Below are positions 35,664 through 43,699 of a DNA stretch of 64,000 nucleotides, piece after piece. This DNA comes from an uncultured Bacteroidales bacterium (GTDB taxonomy: Bacteria; Bacteroidota; Bacteroidia; Bacteroidales; UBA932). How positions within the stretch are numbered: position 1 is the stretch's first letter; each line of letters opens with the position of its first letter. The stretch spans positions 1 through 64,000 of the forward strand of contig CALVAD010000002.1 of NCBI GenBank assembly GCA_944325495.1, read 5' to 3'. Made by a program: the position numbers and the translations under genes. Below the pieces are notes generated by a model, which saw only the letters and a list, made by a program, of their open reading frames with translations, did not search any database and was not told the origin of the DNA.

Positions 35664-36425
35664 CTATTTCTTTCTGGCGCAGAGGGTCGAGGTGGCTTGG
35701 GCGGTGGGCATGACCAGCACCTCGGCTATCTGCACATGGTCGGGAGCCGAGACAGCGAAGTACACGACTTCGGCGACATCCTCCCCGCGCAGGGGCTGGA
35801 AGCCTTCATATACCGCGTCAGCCTTGGCCTGGTCGCCGTGGTAGCGCGTAACGGAGAAATGAGTCTCCACCTTGCCGGGCTTCACGTTGGTCACGCGCAG
35901 CGGGGTGTCCACGAGGTCGATGCGCAGGCTGTCGGAAAGCGCCTTCACGGCAGCCTTGGAAGCGCAGTAGACGCCACCGCCTCCGTAGGGCGTATCTCCG
36001 GCGATGGAGCCGATGTTCACTATATGTCCATGTCCACGCTCGACCATGCCGGGGACCACCATTCTGGTCATCGCCAGCAGAGCCTTGATATTGGTATCGA
36101 TGACTGTGTCCCACTCCTCGAGCGAACCTTCGTATTCCTTGTCGTCTCCGAGCGAGAGTCCGGCATTGTTGACGAGCACATCTATATTGTCCCAGCCTTC
36201 GGGCAGTGAAGCCATCGCACGGCTCATCGCCTCCCTGTCGCGCACATCGAAAGGAAGTGTCTGCACCTCGCTTCCGAGCGCCACGAGTTCACGGCGCAGG
36301 GTATCAAGTTTTTCCGTATTCCGGCCGTTGAGAATCAGGCGGCGCCCCTCTCCGGCAAATCTTCTGGCGCAAGCCTCTCCAATCCCGCTTGTCGCCCCGG
36401 TTATCAGAATCGTTTTAGCTTTCAT
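35664..36425 (-). CDS. NADP-dependent SDR oxidoreductase (YdfG-like)
   Basis: This classical short-chain dehydrogenase has about 253 residues. The cofactor loop is TGATSGIG (10-16), NNAG lies at 86-89, and the catalytic set is S140, Y153 and K157 in YCASK. Basic residues after strand 2 (LNGRNTEKL) fit NADP preference. The sequence pattern resembles YdfG-type 3-hydroxy acid dehydrogenases, but SDR substrates are hard to predict. The start MKAKTILITG is preferred over an upstream extension because a TAACTTTA box lies just before it. Confidence 0.88.
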   Translation of the reverse strand: MKAKTILITGATSGIGEACARRFAGEGRRLILNGRNTEKLDTLRRELVALGSEVQTLPFDVRDREAMSRAMASLPEGWDNIDVLVNNAGLSLGDDKEYEGSLEEWDTVIDTNIKALLAMTRMVVPGMVERGHGHIVNIGSIAGDTPYGGGGVYCASKAAVKALSDSLRIDLVDTPLRVTNVKPGKVETHFSVTRYHGDQAKADAVYEGFQPLRGEDVAEVVYFAVSAPDHVQIAEVLVMPTAQATSTLCARKK

Positions 36426-36430
36426 GATGC

Positions 36431-36438
36431 TAAAGTTA
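36431..36438 (-). promoter_or_regulatory. -7-like box (TAACTTTA) of the SDR gene
   Basis: Minus-strand TAACTTTA, one base off TAnnTTTG, lies about six bases from the ATG at 36425. If used, the leader would be only a few bases long. Confidence 0.35.
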
Positions 36439-36481
36439 ACTATTTCCTGCCGAACATCGGCAGAATTTGGCGACAAAATGC

Positions 36482-36489
36482 TATCTTTA
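36482..36489 (+). promoter_or_regulatory. -7-like box (TATCTTTA) of the outer-membrane barrel gene
   Basis: TATCTTTA (one base off consensus) lies 45 bases before the ATG at 36534, leaving a normal leader. A TTTG lies upstream at 36466 but closer than the standard spacing. Confidence 0.4.
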
Positions 36490-36533
36490 CTTCCGAACAG
36501 ACAACACAAGATGTTGTCATAATAACTTTTGCA

Positions 36534-37181
36534 ATGAAAAAAACCGTATTTATGATTGCAGCCCTTGCGGCAGCATGTTTCACGATGTCAGCCCAGAACA
36601 AGGGCGACATGGCGGTAGGAGGAGTGATCGGCCTCAGCGGAGGCTCGGCCACAATATCCTACTCAAACAACGGAACGACATCAAGCGACAAGTCCTCCAG
36701 CCCCACCTTGTTCGAGTTCAGCCCTGAGTTCAGCTACTTCGTCATCGACAACCTCGAGCTCTCCGCCGGTCTCAACTACGCACTCCAGAGCGAGCATATC
36801 GGCGACGACGGTGACAGAAAGCTCTACATGAACTCCAACATCGCCATGTTCACGATAGGCGCGAACTACTACATCCCGCTTGTGGACGGCATCCTGTACT
36901 ACACTCCCGGCGTGAAATTCGGCTTCGGCGGCGGCTCCAACGTAATCCAAACATCGGCTGACCGCACCGTAAACACCAAGATTCCGTTCGCCTTCGGATT
37001 TGACGCCGAACTCGGAAGCGTAGAGTTCAAGCCTCTGGAATTCCTCGGAGTCTCGCTGAACTTCCTCGACCTTTCCGTCACATACGCCACGACCGGCGAA
37101 GGCAACGGCAAGACGGCCACCACAAACTTCGCCGCCGGCTTCAACTACGGCATGTCCGCCGGGGTCAAATACTACTTCTGA
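36534..37181 (+). CDS. Outer-membrane beta-barrel protein
   Basis: This 215-residue protein has a type-I signal peptide (MKKTVFMIAALAAACFTMSAQ). Alternating strands and turns (for example LSAGLNYALQ, SNIAMFTIGANYYIPL, GILYYTPGVKFGFGGGS) and a C-terminal strand ending in F (MSAGVKYYF) indicate a small eight-stranded barrel of the porin-like OMP_b-brl type. The function is unknown; homologues are common as single genes in Bacteroidales. A strong bidirectional terminator follows. Confidence 0.85.
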   Translation: MKKTVFMIAALAAACFTMSAQNKGDMAVGGVIGLSGGSATISYSNNGTTSSDKSSSPTLFEFSPEFSYFVIDNLELSAGLNYALQSEHIGDDGDRKLYMNSNIAMFTIGANYYIPLVDGILYYTPGVKFGFGGGSNVIQTSADRTVNTKIPFAFGFDAELGSVEFKPLEFLGVSLNFLDLSVTYATTGEGNGKTATTNFAAGFNYGMSAGVKYYF

Positions 37182-37203
37182 TCCCAGGCATTACCGCATA
37201 TAT

Positions 37204-37245
37204 AAAAATCCCGCTGCAGGCTCACTTCTGCAGCGGGATTTTTTT
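37204..37245. terminator. Bidirectional intrinsic terminator
   Basis: A long stem (ATCCCGCTGCAG with its complement, extended by A-T pairs) encloses an eight-base loop, with As on the left and seven Ts on the right (37239-37245). It can stop transcription from the barrel gene (plus) and from the BACON lipoprotein gene (minus), which converge here. Confidence 0.92.
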
Positions 37246-37266
37246 GACGGCATCCGTCACCGGAGC

Positions 37267-39219
37267 CTATCTGCGACAGGCAGCACTTCCGGCAGGGAGC
37301 GCACGGAAGAAAGTCCTTCCGGCCCCGAACTCCGGCTGCATGTCCTCCAGAGCCATGATCCTTGAACTATCCAAGTCTGCGCCAGCAGAAGCAGCCATGG
37401 CAGAGGAGCCAATACCGAAACCGATTTCCTCCACCGGCGAGACTCCGTCGGGAGAAAGGGAAACCACCTCACGGAACATCGGGCCGAGATTCCTGTCCTG
37501 ATCCTCCGAAACCGCCACGATCGTGTACTCAGTATCATACTCGAGATAGAAATACATCGCCGACTCGTAGTAGCTGTCGTTCATCAGCTGTGCGACCACT
37601 TCCTCATACGGATATGCCGACTCGTCGGAAAGATCCCCTTCGAAGATATGATAGTAGTTGTGCTGCACGTCTCCGGATGTCTCTATCCTGACAGGGAAGA
37701 CGGCAAGGCCGGAAGCTCCGGGATACAGGTCCGGATATCTTGTCTCCGCCTCGGTGCCGTCGTAGTATTTGTCATGCCGTACGGCTATTGTCACATCGGA
37801 CATCTCGGCATCGGTCGTTTCGAATTCAGCCCTGAAAAGACCGGTGGTAGCCTGACCGCCAAGATAGCCGAAAGCGAAAATGGTATACCCTGTATTGGGC
37901 GAGAGATGAGTGATTGTGCCCGAATCATCGCCGGCCCACACCAGAGAGGAAAGGTCACCCGTGCCGGTAAAATACTCCAGCAGCTCCTCGTCGGTCTTTC
38001 CGGCATAATCGGCGGTCGGAAGGCAGAACAGCACGTAGGGGTCGTCATTTGTGACGGAAACCTCATAGTAAGCCGACCTTCCGGTCACGGCAGACACCTC
38101 TATGCCTATCACATTGTCCGAAGCATGTATCTCCGATTCAGTGGCGAACTCCTTGAGCGTCGCGTCGGAAATTATGAGACCGGTGCTGTTCACGGCGGCG
38201 GCGAAGACGACATAGTCCGACGAAGGTTCAAGGAGATACTGGCGGCGTATGGTTCCTGTGGACGAGAGGCCCGCAACCACCTCGGCGGCCGTCTGTCCGG
38301 TCAGCTCGCCGAGAGCCAGCTGCTCGTTGATATAGCTCTGGTACAGACGCACCGCATCTTCCGGCGAAGATACGCTCTCCGCAGGATAGACTCCGCAGAC
38401 ATAGGTCTGGGTATCATCTCCGGGCTTTATCCTCAAATCCATGTACGGCCCGTTGACCTCGGTGGAAATTTCGAACGACATGGGAATCTTGTCTATCGCC
38501 AATGTCGAGAATTCCGTCTTGTAGATGTCGGAAAGCCTTTCGCCGGAGGCATTGAGGCCGTATGCATAGATATAGTAGTCCTCTCCGGGGAGGAGCTCCG
38601 ACACGGAACGGCTTTCGGTGTCGCCCTTCAGCAGCGACTGTCCGAGGAACTCGCTCAGTCCAAGGCCATAGGCCTCAGCCTCCGACCTGAAGAAAGCAAG
38701 GTCGTCCTGGAAATATTCCTCATCGGAAGCGAAACTGTCGAAATATTCCTTTTCCACGGCAAGTGCGACATAGGTAAGGTTCTTGTCGGCAGGTATCACG
38801 TCGAACACCACTCCGGTATAGCTGATGTCCTTCACATTGAAGGCGAAGAACTCCGGTTCGACATAGGCGTCCTGGACCACTTCTATCTCCTGCGGTGCGG
38901 AAGCTCCCGAATAGGACAGGACTATCCTGCCCTCCCTCACGGAAGCCGTTTCGTTGGCACTGACAGCGAAGGAAATCTCACCGGAAACGGAGAAGTCGAA
39001 ATCCCTTATCCACTCCTGTTCGGAAGAATACTCGAAAGTTCCGTCGTAAACGGGATTCTCCAGCTTGTATGCGACCGTGACTGTCGCGCCGCCCGAGGCC
39101 ACGCTGAATTTGTTTCTGGACAGCTCGAACACGGAATTCTTGTCCGCATCCACCTTCCCGACACAGGCCGACAGCAGCAGGATGCCCGCAAGGGGCAGCA
39201 ATTTCATGTATCTGTTCAT
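37267..39219 (-). CDS. Large lipoprotein with N-terminal BACON domain
   Basis: This 650-residue predicted surface lipoprotein has lipobox LLSAC (C19). Residues of about 30-115 form a BACON-type Ig fold (SVASGGATVTVAYKLENP...IEVVQDAY), often carbohydrate- or mucin-binding. The rest contains at least three related fibronectin-like units, each with a YVxxAxxxxxY strand and the phrase LxPxxxYxxxAxG (LLPGEDYYIYAYGLN, LEPSSDYVVFAAAVN, LSPNTGYTIFAFGYL). No catalytic motif is visible. It is followed upstream on the same strand by two Ig-like/Lcl lipoproteins, with only 15 bases between genes, so all three are probably co-transcribed from near 41.5 kb. Confidence 0.82.
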   Translation of the reverse strand: MNRYMKLLPLAGILLLSACVGKVDADKNSVFELSRNKFSVASGGATVTVAYKLENPVYDGTFEYSSEQEWIRDFDFSVSGEISFAVSANETASVREGRIVLSYSGASAPQEIEVVQDAYVEPEFFAFNVKDISYTGVVFDVIPADKNLTYVALAVEKEYFDSFASDEEYFQDDLAFFRSEAEAYGLGLSEFLGQSLLKGDTESRSVSELLPGEDYYIYAYGLNASGERLSDIYKTEFSTLAIDKIPMSFEISTEVNGPYMDLRIKPGDDTQTYVCGVYPAESVSSPEDAVRLYQSYINEQLALGELTGQTAAEVVAGLSSTGTIRRQYLLEPSSDYVVFAAAVNSTGLIISDATLKEFATESEIHASDNVIGIEVSAVTGRSAYYEVSVTNDDPYVLFCLPTADYAGKTDEELLEYFTGTGDLSSLVWAGDDSGTITHLSPNTGYTIFAFGYLGGQATTGLFRAEFETTDAEMSDVTIAVRHDKYYDGTEAETRYPDLYPGASGLAVFPVRIETSGDVQHNYYHIFEGDLSDESAYPYEEVVAQLMNDSYYESAMYFYLEYDTEYTIVAVSEDQDRNLGPMFREVVSLSPDGVSPVEEIGFGIGSSAMAASAGADLDSSRIMALEDMQPEFGAGRTFFRALPAGSAACRR

Positions 39220-39234
39220 ATTTCTTTCATGATG

Positions 39235-40233
39235 TCAGAACGCCAGCACGGGACGGACCAGCGCAATGTTTTCATTCTTGCCGCGATAGCCCACGGCCCC
39301 GTATCCGGTGTCCACGCAGACCACCGAGGATTCCGGAACCATGTACAGTTCCGACGAAGACCAATACCAGCTGTCCTCCGCAAAAGGGGCGAAGAATTCA
39401 GAATCCACCCTGCGGGTCGATTCATACATCTCATAAAGCTGGCTTATCGAAGGCAGGAACCATCCGCTGGTGTACTGCGGGGCGGGGCACGACGCCTCAA
39501 AAGCCATCACGCCCGCAAGAGCCGGCCAGGACCCGGCGACATTCTCACCGGTGCCGGAAGCTCCCGACCAGGCCTTCAGCGTCTCGGTATAGTCGTATCC
39601 GCTCCAGTCGGTGTCGCCGCCGTTGTCGGAGAAATTGTCGAGCCGCTCGCCCGTCCCGCTGACGGGGAAGGTCCCGACCATATAGCCGTATCCTCCCCAC
39701 ATGCATGGCTCGGAAACGGCGTCGGCGGCGGCAACCACATATCCGCGGCATGAAGCGGAGCCTATTCCGGTGGACGAGTAGTCGGACTTGTCGTTTTCAT
39801 GCTGTCCGACATGGAACACCCGTCCTATGCAAGTCTTGTCAGCTTTGAGTTCCGCTGAATATGTGCCGTCGGAATAGTACCAGTCCCCGGCCACGGGATC
39901 CGGGGCCTCGACCACGCTGACCGTGCAGACGGATTCGATGTCGTGGCAGATGGCCGTGATCTCGGCATCGCCCAGAGCCCTCGCGGTCACTGTACCGTTC
40001 TCGTCAACCACAGCCACCGAACCGTCGGATGTGTACCATGCAACTTTTTCGCCGGATGAAGACTGAGGGAGAATCACCGCGGTCAGCCTCGTCACTTCGC
40101 CCCTGACCATTTCGAGGGAATCGTGATTCAGCACCAGACCGGTAACGTTCACGGCCTGGTCCGGTTCCATGGAACATCCGCCCAGCACGAGAAGGGCGGA
40201 CGACACGGCTGTCAGAATATATCCTCTTTTCAT
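39235..40233 (-). CDS. Lipoprotein with one Big_2 Ig-like and an Lcl-type C-terminal domain
   Basis: This 332-residue lipoprotein has lipobox VLGGC (C20). Residues of about 28-110 form a bacterial Ig-like group 2 domain (VAWYTSDGSVAVVDENGTVTA...ICHDIESVCTVSV). The C-terminal half resembles the Lcl/DUF1566 domain, a C-type-lectin-like fold: CRGYVVAA, the central SGWFLPSISQLYEMYES, YWSSSE and the final ALVRPVLAF. It is a paralogue of the next gene upstream. Such domains occur in adhesins and carbohydrate-binding surface proteins. Its binding partner is unknown. Confidence 0.82.
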   Translation of the reverse strand: MKRGYILTAVSSALLVLGGCSMEPDQAVNVTGLVLNHDSLEMVRGEVTRLTAVILPQSSSGEKVAWYTSDGSVAVVDENGTVTARALGDAEITAICHDIESVCTVSVVEAPDPVAGDWYYSDGTYSAELKADKTCIGRVFHVGQHENDKSDYSSTGIGSASCRGYVVAAADAVSEPCMWGGYGYMVGTFPVSGTGERLDNFSDNGGDTDWSGYDYTETLKAWSGASGTGENVAGSWPALAGVMAFEASCPAPQYTSGWFLPSISQLYEMYESTRRVDSEFFAPFAEDSWYWSSSELYMVPESSVVCVDTGYGAVGYRGKNENIALVRPVLAF

Positions 40234-40242
40234 CTTCGTGAA

Positions 40243-41472
40243 TCAGAAAGCAAGAACGGAGCGGACATAATATCTCGACATATCCTTAGCATCCCAGCTG
40301 CACATATTTATGCCATACCAGACATAGCATATAGACGATTCAGGATAAGATCCGTCTTCTGTTGACGAAGCGTAGCATTCCTGATTCTGGGGCATATAAC
40401 CATTGGCCTGCTCTACCTTTTCGAGTACCGTCTCTGTCAACGCGGCGTACAACTGACTGATTGACGGCAGGAACCAGTCGCTCGTATTTTCCGGAGCATC
40501 AACATCATAACCAAGCGCATACCATGCAGCCGGATAACCTTCAAGAGCGGAAGAAAGCCCTCCGGCAGCAGCAGCCTTCATATTCATTGTATGGAGGAAT
40601 CCGCTATAGTCGGCATCCTTGACATTGCCGCTATTTAACATGTAGCCATCCCCGTCTTCATCCAAAGGATAATTCCCAAGATCGGCATTGGGGCCCCAGG
40701 CACACACTTCCTCGTTCGCGTTGTTCAAAGCAAGGACATATCCGTGACATTTCACGCTCCCTATGCCTGTAGACGAATAGTCGGACAAATCGTTTTCATG
40801 ATGTCCGGCGTAGAACACCACTCCGATGCATGTCTTGTCGAGATCGAGGTCGGCGGACCAGGTTCCATCGGAATAGAAGAAATCCCCGACACTCGCCTCT
40901 CCCGTCACGCTGACGCTGCATTCGGCGGTAATCTCTCCGGCCGTCAGAGTCACGGTGGTCTCTCCTGTTCCGACTGCTGTCACGAGTCCGGTTCCGTCCA
41001 CGGTTGCTACCGTTTCATCGGCAGAAGACCATTTGGCGGAGGAAGGGTCGAAGTCTGCATCCTCGGGATTGTAAGTGAAAGAAAGCTGCGAGGTCCCGCC
41101 CACGAAAAGGCTCAGGGCAGTCTCGTTGAGAACGAGGGATTCCAGCGGTCCGCCCTTCACGGTAACCGTGCAGACATCGTTGAAAGAATCCACATGCACG
41201 GAGATTTCAGCAGTACCTGTGGCCACTGCGGTGACCACCCCGTCCTGGTCGACAGTAGCCACGGTCTCGTCGCTGCTCTGCCAGTATACGCCCTCCCAGA
41301 AAGCGTCCTTCGGGGTTACGGCAAATGACAGCTCGGCTGTCTCTCCTTTGACTATAGTTATTTGAGAAGGTTCAACAGTCACCCCTTCCAGTTCGGGGGC
41401 CTGAGTCTTGGTGCACGCAACCGCACCCAGCACCGCAACCGACAGTGCCGACAGAAATTTCATTGATCTCAT
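40243..41472 (-). CDS. Lipoprotein with two Big_2 Ig-like domains and an Lcl-type C-terminal domain
   Basis: This lipoprotein of about 409 residues begins MRSMKFLSALSV (ATG 41472 or 41463) with lipobox GAVAC. Two Ig-like group 2 domains (about 30-115 and 115-195), each with WxSxDETVATVD and GxVTAVxTG, precede an Lcl-like domain matching its neighbour at 39235 almost block for block (KTCIGVVFYAGHHENDLSDY, WFLPSISQLYAALTE, VRSVLAF). It looks like a duplication of the neighbour with one extra Ig unit, and is probably the first gene of the three-gene unit. The A+T content looks higher than in flanking genes. Confidence 0.82.
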   Translation of the reverse strand: MRSMKFLSALSVAVLGAVACTKTQAPELEGVTVEPSQITIVKGETAELSFAVTPKDAFWEGVYWQSSDETVATVDQDGVVTAVATGTAEISVHVDSFNDVCTVTVKGGPLESLVLNETALSLFVGGTSQLSFTYNPEDADFDPSSAKWSSADETVATVDGTGLVTAVGTGETTVTLTAGEITAECSVSVTGEASVGDFFYSDGTWSADLDLDKTCIGVVFYAGHHENDLSDYSSTGIGSVKCHGYVLALNNANEEVCAWGPNADLGNYPLDEDGDGYMLNSGNVKDADYSGFLHTMNMKAAAAGGLSSALEGYPAAWYALGYDVDAPENTSDWFLPSISQLYAALTETVLEKVEQANGYMPQNQECYASSTEDGSYPESSICYVWYGINMCSWDAKDMSRYYVRSVLAF

Positions 41473-41900
41473 AATTACATTATAGGAATTAACGGTTTTA
41501 TTTCCGAACCAACAATCTTCAAATATACAATTTTTTGGTGATTGACCGAGATGAGGCCCAAGAAATTTCTTGTGGAAAATAAGGCTGCCGTGTGCGCCTC
41601 CGGGAGACGATGAACCTGGGGACAGTCTCCCTGCGGTGCACACGGCGGCAGGCTCCGTTGCGACGCTGATGGAACGAGGCTTGATTTTGTTTTCCGGTTG
41701 ATGAGGCCTGATTTGCAATTCACCTTCGCGACTGAAATGCCTTTTATGGGCCTGGAACGGGGTTCGGCGACGAAGGTGGACACTTTTCCTTTCCACCTTC
41801 CCCCGTCAACGGGCCTCCTGCACGGTTCTATGGCACATCGGCCGCGAAGGTGAATTGCAAATCGCAGTCGCCGTCCTGGAGTGGCGGGATTTTGGCCGCT
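41473..41900. other. 428-base gap without a gene
   Basis: No convincing protein is encoded. The left 80 bases should hold the promoter for the lipoprotein gene cluster (minus strand). The right half is occupied by a nested inverted-repeat structure (41711-41862), listed separately. Open frames crossing the gap have no family similarity. Confidence 0.6.
41711..41862. repeat. 20-bp perfect inverted repeats, 112 bases apart, with nested hairpin
   Basis: The left arm 41711-41730 (ATTTGCAATTCACCTTCGCG) is exactly complementary to the right arm 41843-41862. Between them a second stem, GAAGGTGGA / TCCACCTTC, folds around a short pyrimidine-rich loop, and its GAAGGTG core repeats the one in the outer arms. 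The total length is about 152 bases. It could be a miniature inverted-repeat element, a structured RNA or a transcription barrier. No target duplication is obvious. Confidence 0.75.
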
Positions 41901-42245
41901 TTATCTTACAGGTGTGTAGTCAATCGCCGATTCTTCTTCAGTAGCTTCAAGCTTGAAGATTACGGGGCGGAGTCCGTCATTGCAGCTGCAGATCGCCACT
42001 CCCGGCTTCCTTATCCAATCCCCATAATAGAAGAGTTCCTTGCCGGCCCCATGAGCCAGTGCGAACACATACTGGTAAATCGCCTTCCATGCTTCATCGC
42101 AGAATCCGTCAGGCTTTGCATAGTCGGCATAGAAGACCTGGCCCCTGGTCATCATCGGGCATTCTTTCAGCCCCTCTGCTCCATATTCTGCAGCCAATTC
42201 CTTGTCCAATGTCGTTTTCAGGACTGTTATCTTCACTTTTTTCAT
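41901..42245 (-). CDS. TIGR04076 family protein
   Basis: This 114-residue cytoplasmic protein of unknown function belongs to a family recognised by a C-terminal block of near-invariant residues, here GFCDEAWKAIYQYVFALAHG, YGDWI and VAICSCNDGLRPVIFK. The C-S-C pair and C33 suggest metal or cofactor binding, but this is inference. The full family length is present, with the usual MKKVKITVLKTT start. It stands alone between the inverted-repeat region and tRNA-Ser. Confidence 0.88.
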   Translation of the reverse strand: MKKVKITVLKTTLDKELAAEYGAEGLKECPMMTRGQVFYADYAKPDGFCDEAWKAIYQYVFALAHGAGKELFYYGDWIRKPGVAICSCNDGLRPVIFKLEATEEESAIDYTPVR

Positions 42246-42444
42246 AATCCGAGAAAATTATATTCAATGTACAAGATAGACAATATCTCCATCCCGGCAA
42301 AGGTCTTTTTGTCCCGGCTTCCGCTGTCTCCAGCCGGTGCCTGGAGAATTTTTGCCTACGCTCGGGCACGTGCCCTCGCAACGGTCCGCGGCGCTTTACC
42401 CTGGACATTTCCTGCAGCCGGTCGCGCACAAACCGGATGGATGC

Positions 42445-42484
42445 AAGAATCCCTTGCAGAACGATTTTTCTGCAAGGGATTCTT
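42445..42484. terminator. 15-bp hairpin downstream of tRNA-Ser
   Basis: AAGAATCCCTTGCAG (42445-42459) pairs perfectly with 42470-42484 around a ten-base loop. It lies 12 bases past the 3' end of tRNA-Ser (minus strand) and probably ends or processes that transcript. The T run after the stem is short and broken (TTCTT), so it is a weak intrinsic terminator by sequence rules. Confidence 0.6.
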
Positions 42485-42496
42485 TGTCGTCTTTCG

Positions 42497-42581
42497 CGGA
42501 GGGTGAGGGATTCGAACCCCCGAACCCGTTAAGGTCAACAGTTTTCAAGACTGCCGCCATCAACCACTCGGCCAACCCTCC
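42497..42581 (-). tRNA. tRNA-Ser (anticodon TGA)
   Basis: On the minus strand: acceptor GGAGGGT / ACCCTCC with discriminator G, D arm GGCCGAGTGG, anticodon stem-loop CAGTCTTGAAAACTG with anticodon TGA (complement of 42545-42547), a long class-II variable arm, and T arm GGGGGTTCGAATCCC. The length is 85 bases without encoded CCA. It is complete and intact, unlike the tRNA-Arg fragment at the left edge. Confidence 0.96.
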
Positions 42582-42683
42582 TTCCCGTCAAGGGACTGCA
42601 AATTTATGCAATCTGCTCGGATATTCCAAAAAAATTCAAATTTTCTTGACCTCTCCCGGACGCATGATGCCGTTGGAGGGGAA

Positions 42684-43247
42684 TTATTCCGCGACATCCT
42701 GCTTCTTCTCCGGGCCGGAGAAGAATTTCCACTGGAAAAGCAGCAGATAGAATGCTCCCACGGTCACGCAGGAATCGGCGAAATTGAACACCGGACTGAA
42801 GAAGATCACCTTCGCGCCATCGCGGATGATCGGAAAGTAGAACATGTCCACCACCTTGCCGAACATGAACGGGGCATAATCCCATATCAGGCCGTAGAAC
42901 AGGCAGTCGATGATATTGCCTATCGCGCCCGCGGTTATCAGGGTGAGACCCACGAGCACGCCCGTCGGGGCCTTGCCCTTGCGCAGCAGGGAGTGTATCC
43001 ACCATATCAGAAAACCGCTGAGCGCTATGCGGAACAGCGACAGCAGCAGCTTGCCGAAGCCGTTGCCGAAAGAGAGGCCGAAAGCCATGCCTTCGTTCTC
43101 GACAAAGCACAGCCTGCACCACTCCCCTATGAGCGGAATCTGCTCGCCGAGCGACATGTTGGTCTTGACCAGGACCTTGATGACCTGGTCAATGACCACA
43201 AGCACTATCCCCAGCAACGCCAGACCGGCTCCTTTGGAAAGCTTCAT
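42684..43247 (-). CDS. lspA: Lipoprotein signal peptidase (SPase II)
   Basis: This inner-membrane aspartyl protease removes signal peptides from prolipoproteins after lipid attachment. It has 187 residues, four transmembrane helices and the two catalytic aspartates D114 (GNIIDCLFYG) and D158 (FNFADSCVTVG). The N-terminal VIDQVIKVLV and FVENEGMAFG motifs are family marks. It lies three bases after the dksA-like gene in the conserved Bacteroidota order ileS-dksA-lspA. The genome's many surface lipoproteins depend on it. Confidence 0.96.
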   Translation of the reverse strand: MKLSKGAGLALLGIVLVVIDQVIKVLVKTNMSLGEQIPLIGEWCRLCFVENEGMAFGLSFGNGFGKLLLSLFRIALSGFLIWWIHSLLRKGKAPTGVLVGLTLITAGAIGNIIDCLFYGLIWDYAPFMFGKVVDMFYFPIIRDGAKVIFFSPVFNFADSCVTVGAFYLLLFQWKFFSGPEKKQDVAE

Positions 43248-43250
43248 GGA

Positions 43251-43676
43251 TTACTTCTTTCCAGTCTTGGCCATCATCTCCTTGGCCTCCACCGTCAGGG
43301 TCGCGTGAGGCACCCTCTTGAGTCTTTCCTTGGGGATCAGCTTGCCCGTGGCGCGGCAGATGCCGTAGGTCTTGTTCTCGATGCGCACGAGGGCGGCTTC
43401 AAGATTCTGGATGAACTTGTACTGACGCTGGGCCATCTGGCTCGCCTCCTCCTTCGAAAGCTGGTTGGCTCCGTCGTCCTCCACGGTCTTGAACGAAGGA
43501 GAGGTGTCCTCTATGTCGTTGGTCCCGTTATGTATGATGACCTCGCGAAGGGTGTTGTACTCCGCCTTGGCCTTGGCCAGCTTATCTTCGATAATCGCCT
43601 TGAATTCGGCGAGCTCCGCATCGGAATAGCGTGTCTTCTCCACCGGTGCCGTGTTCTTGTTGGTCTCTTCTGCCAT
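43251..43676 (-). CDS. TraR/DksA-family regulator lacking most zinc-finger cysteines
   Basis: This protein of about 141 residues has an N-terminal coiled coil (YSDAELAEFKAIIEDKLAKA) followed by the DksA-type C-terminal region (YGICRATGKLIPKERLKRVPHA). Only one of the usual four zinc-binding cysteines remains, the variant seen in this genomic position across Bacteroidota. Family members bind RNA polymerase through the secondary channel and modulate initiation with ppGpp. The start ATG 43676 leaves 23 bases from ileS; the frame opens earlier within ileS. It sits between ileS and lspA. Confidence 0.88.
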   Translation of the reverse strand: MAEETNKNTAPVEKTRYSDAELAEFKAIIEDKLAKAKAEYNTLREVIIHNGTNDIEDTSPSFKTVEDDGANQLSKEEASQMAQRQYKFIQNLEAALVRIENKTYGICRATGKLIPKERLKRVPHATLTVEAKEMMAKTGKK

Positions 43677-43699
43677 AATACAGTAAAGTTTAAGTGTGA

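Noticed and set aside
42327..42347. Hairpin TCTCCAG / CTGGAGA followed by five Ts as a plus-strand terminator
   Set aside because: No plus-strand gene ends nearby; probably chance or an antisense feature.
41850..42506. Plus-strand open frame covering the TIGR04076 gene
   Set aside because: Antisense to a well-conserved protein; no start context or similarity.
42497..42581. tRNA-Ser as an integration site for an element
   Set aside because: The tRNA is intact and I see no integrase gene or duplicated 3' end nearby.
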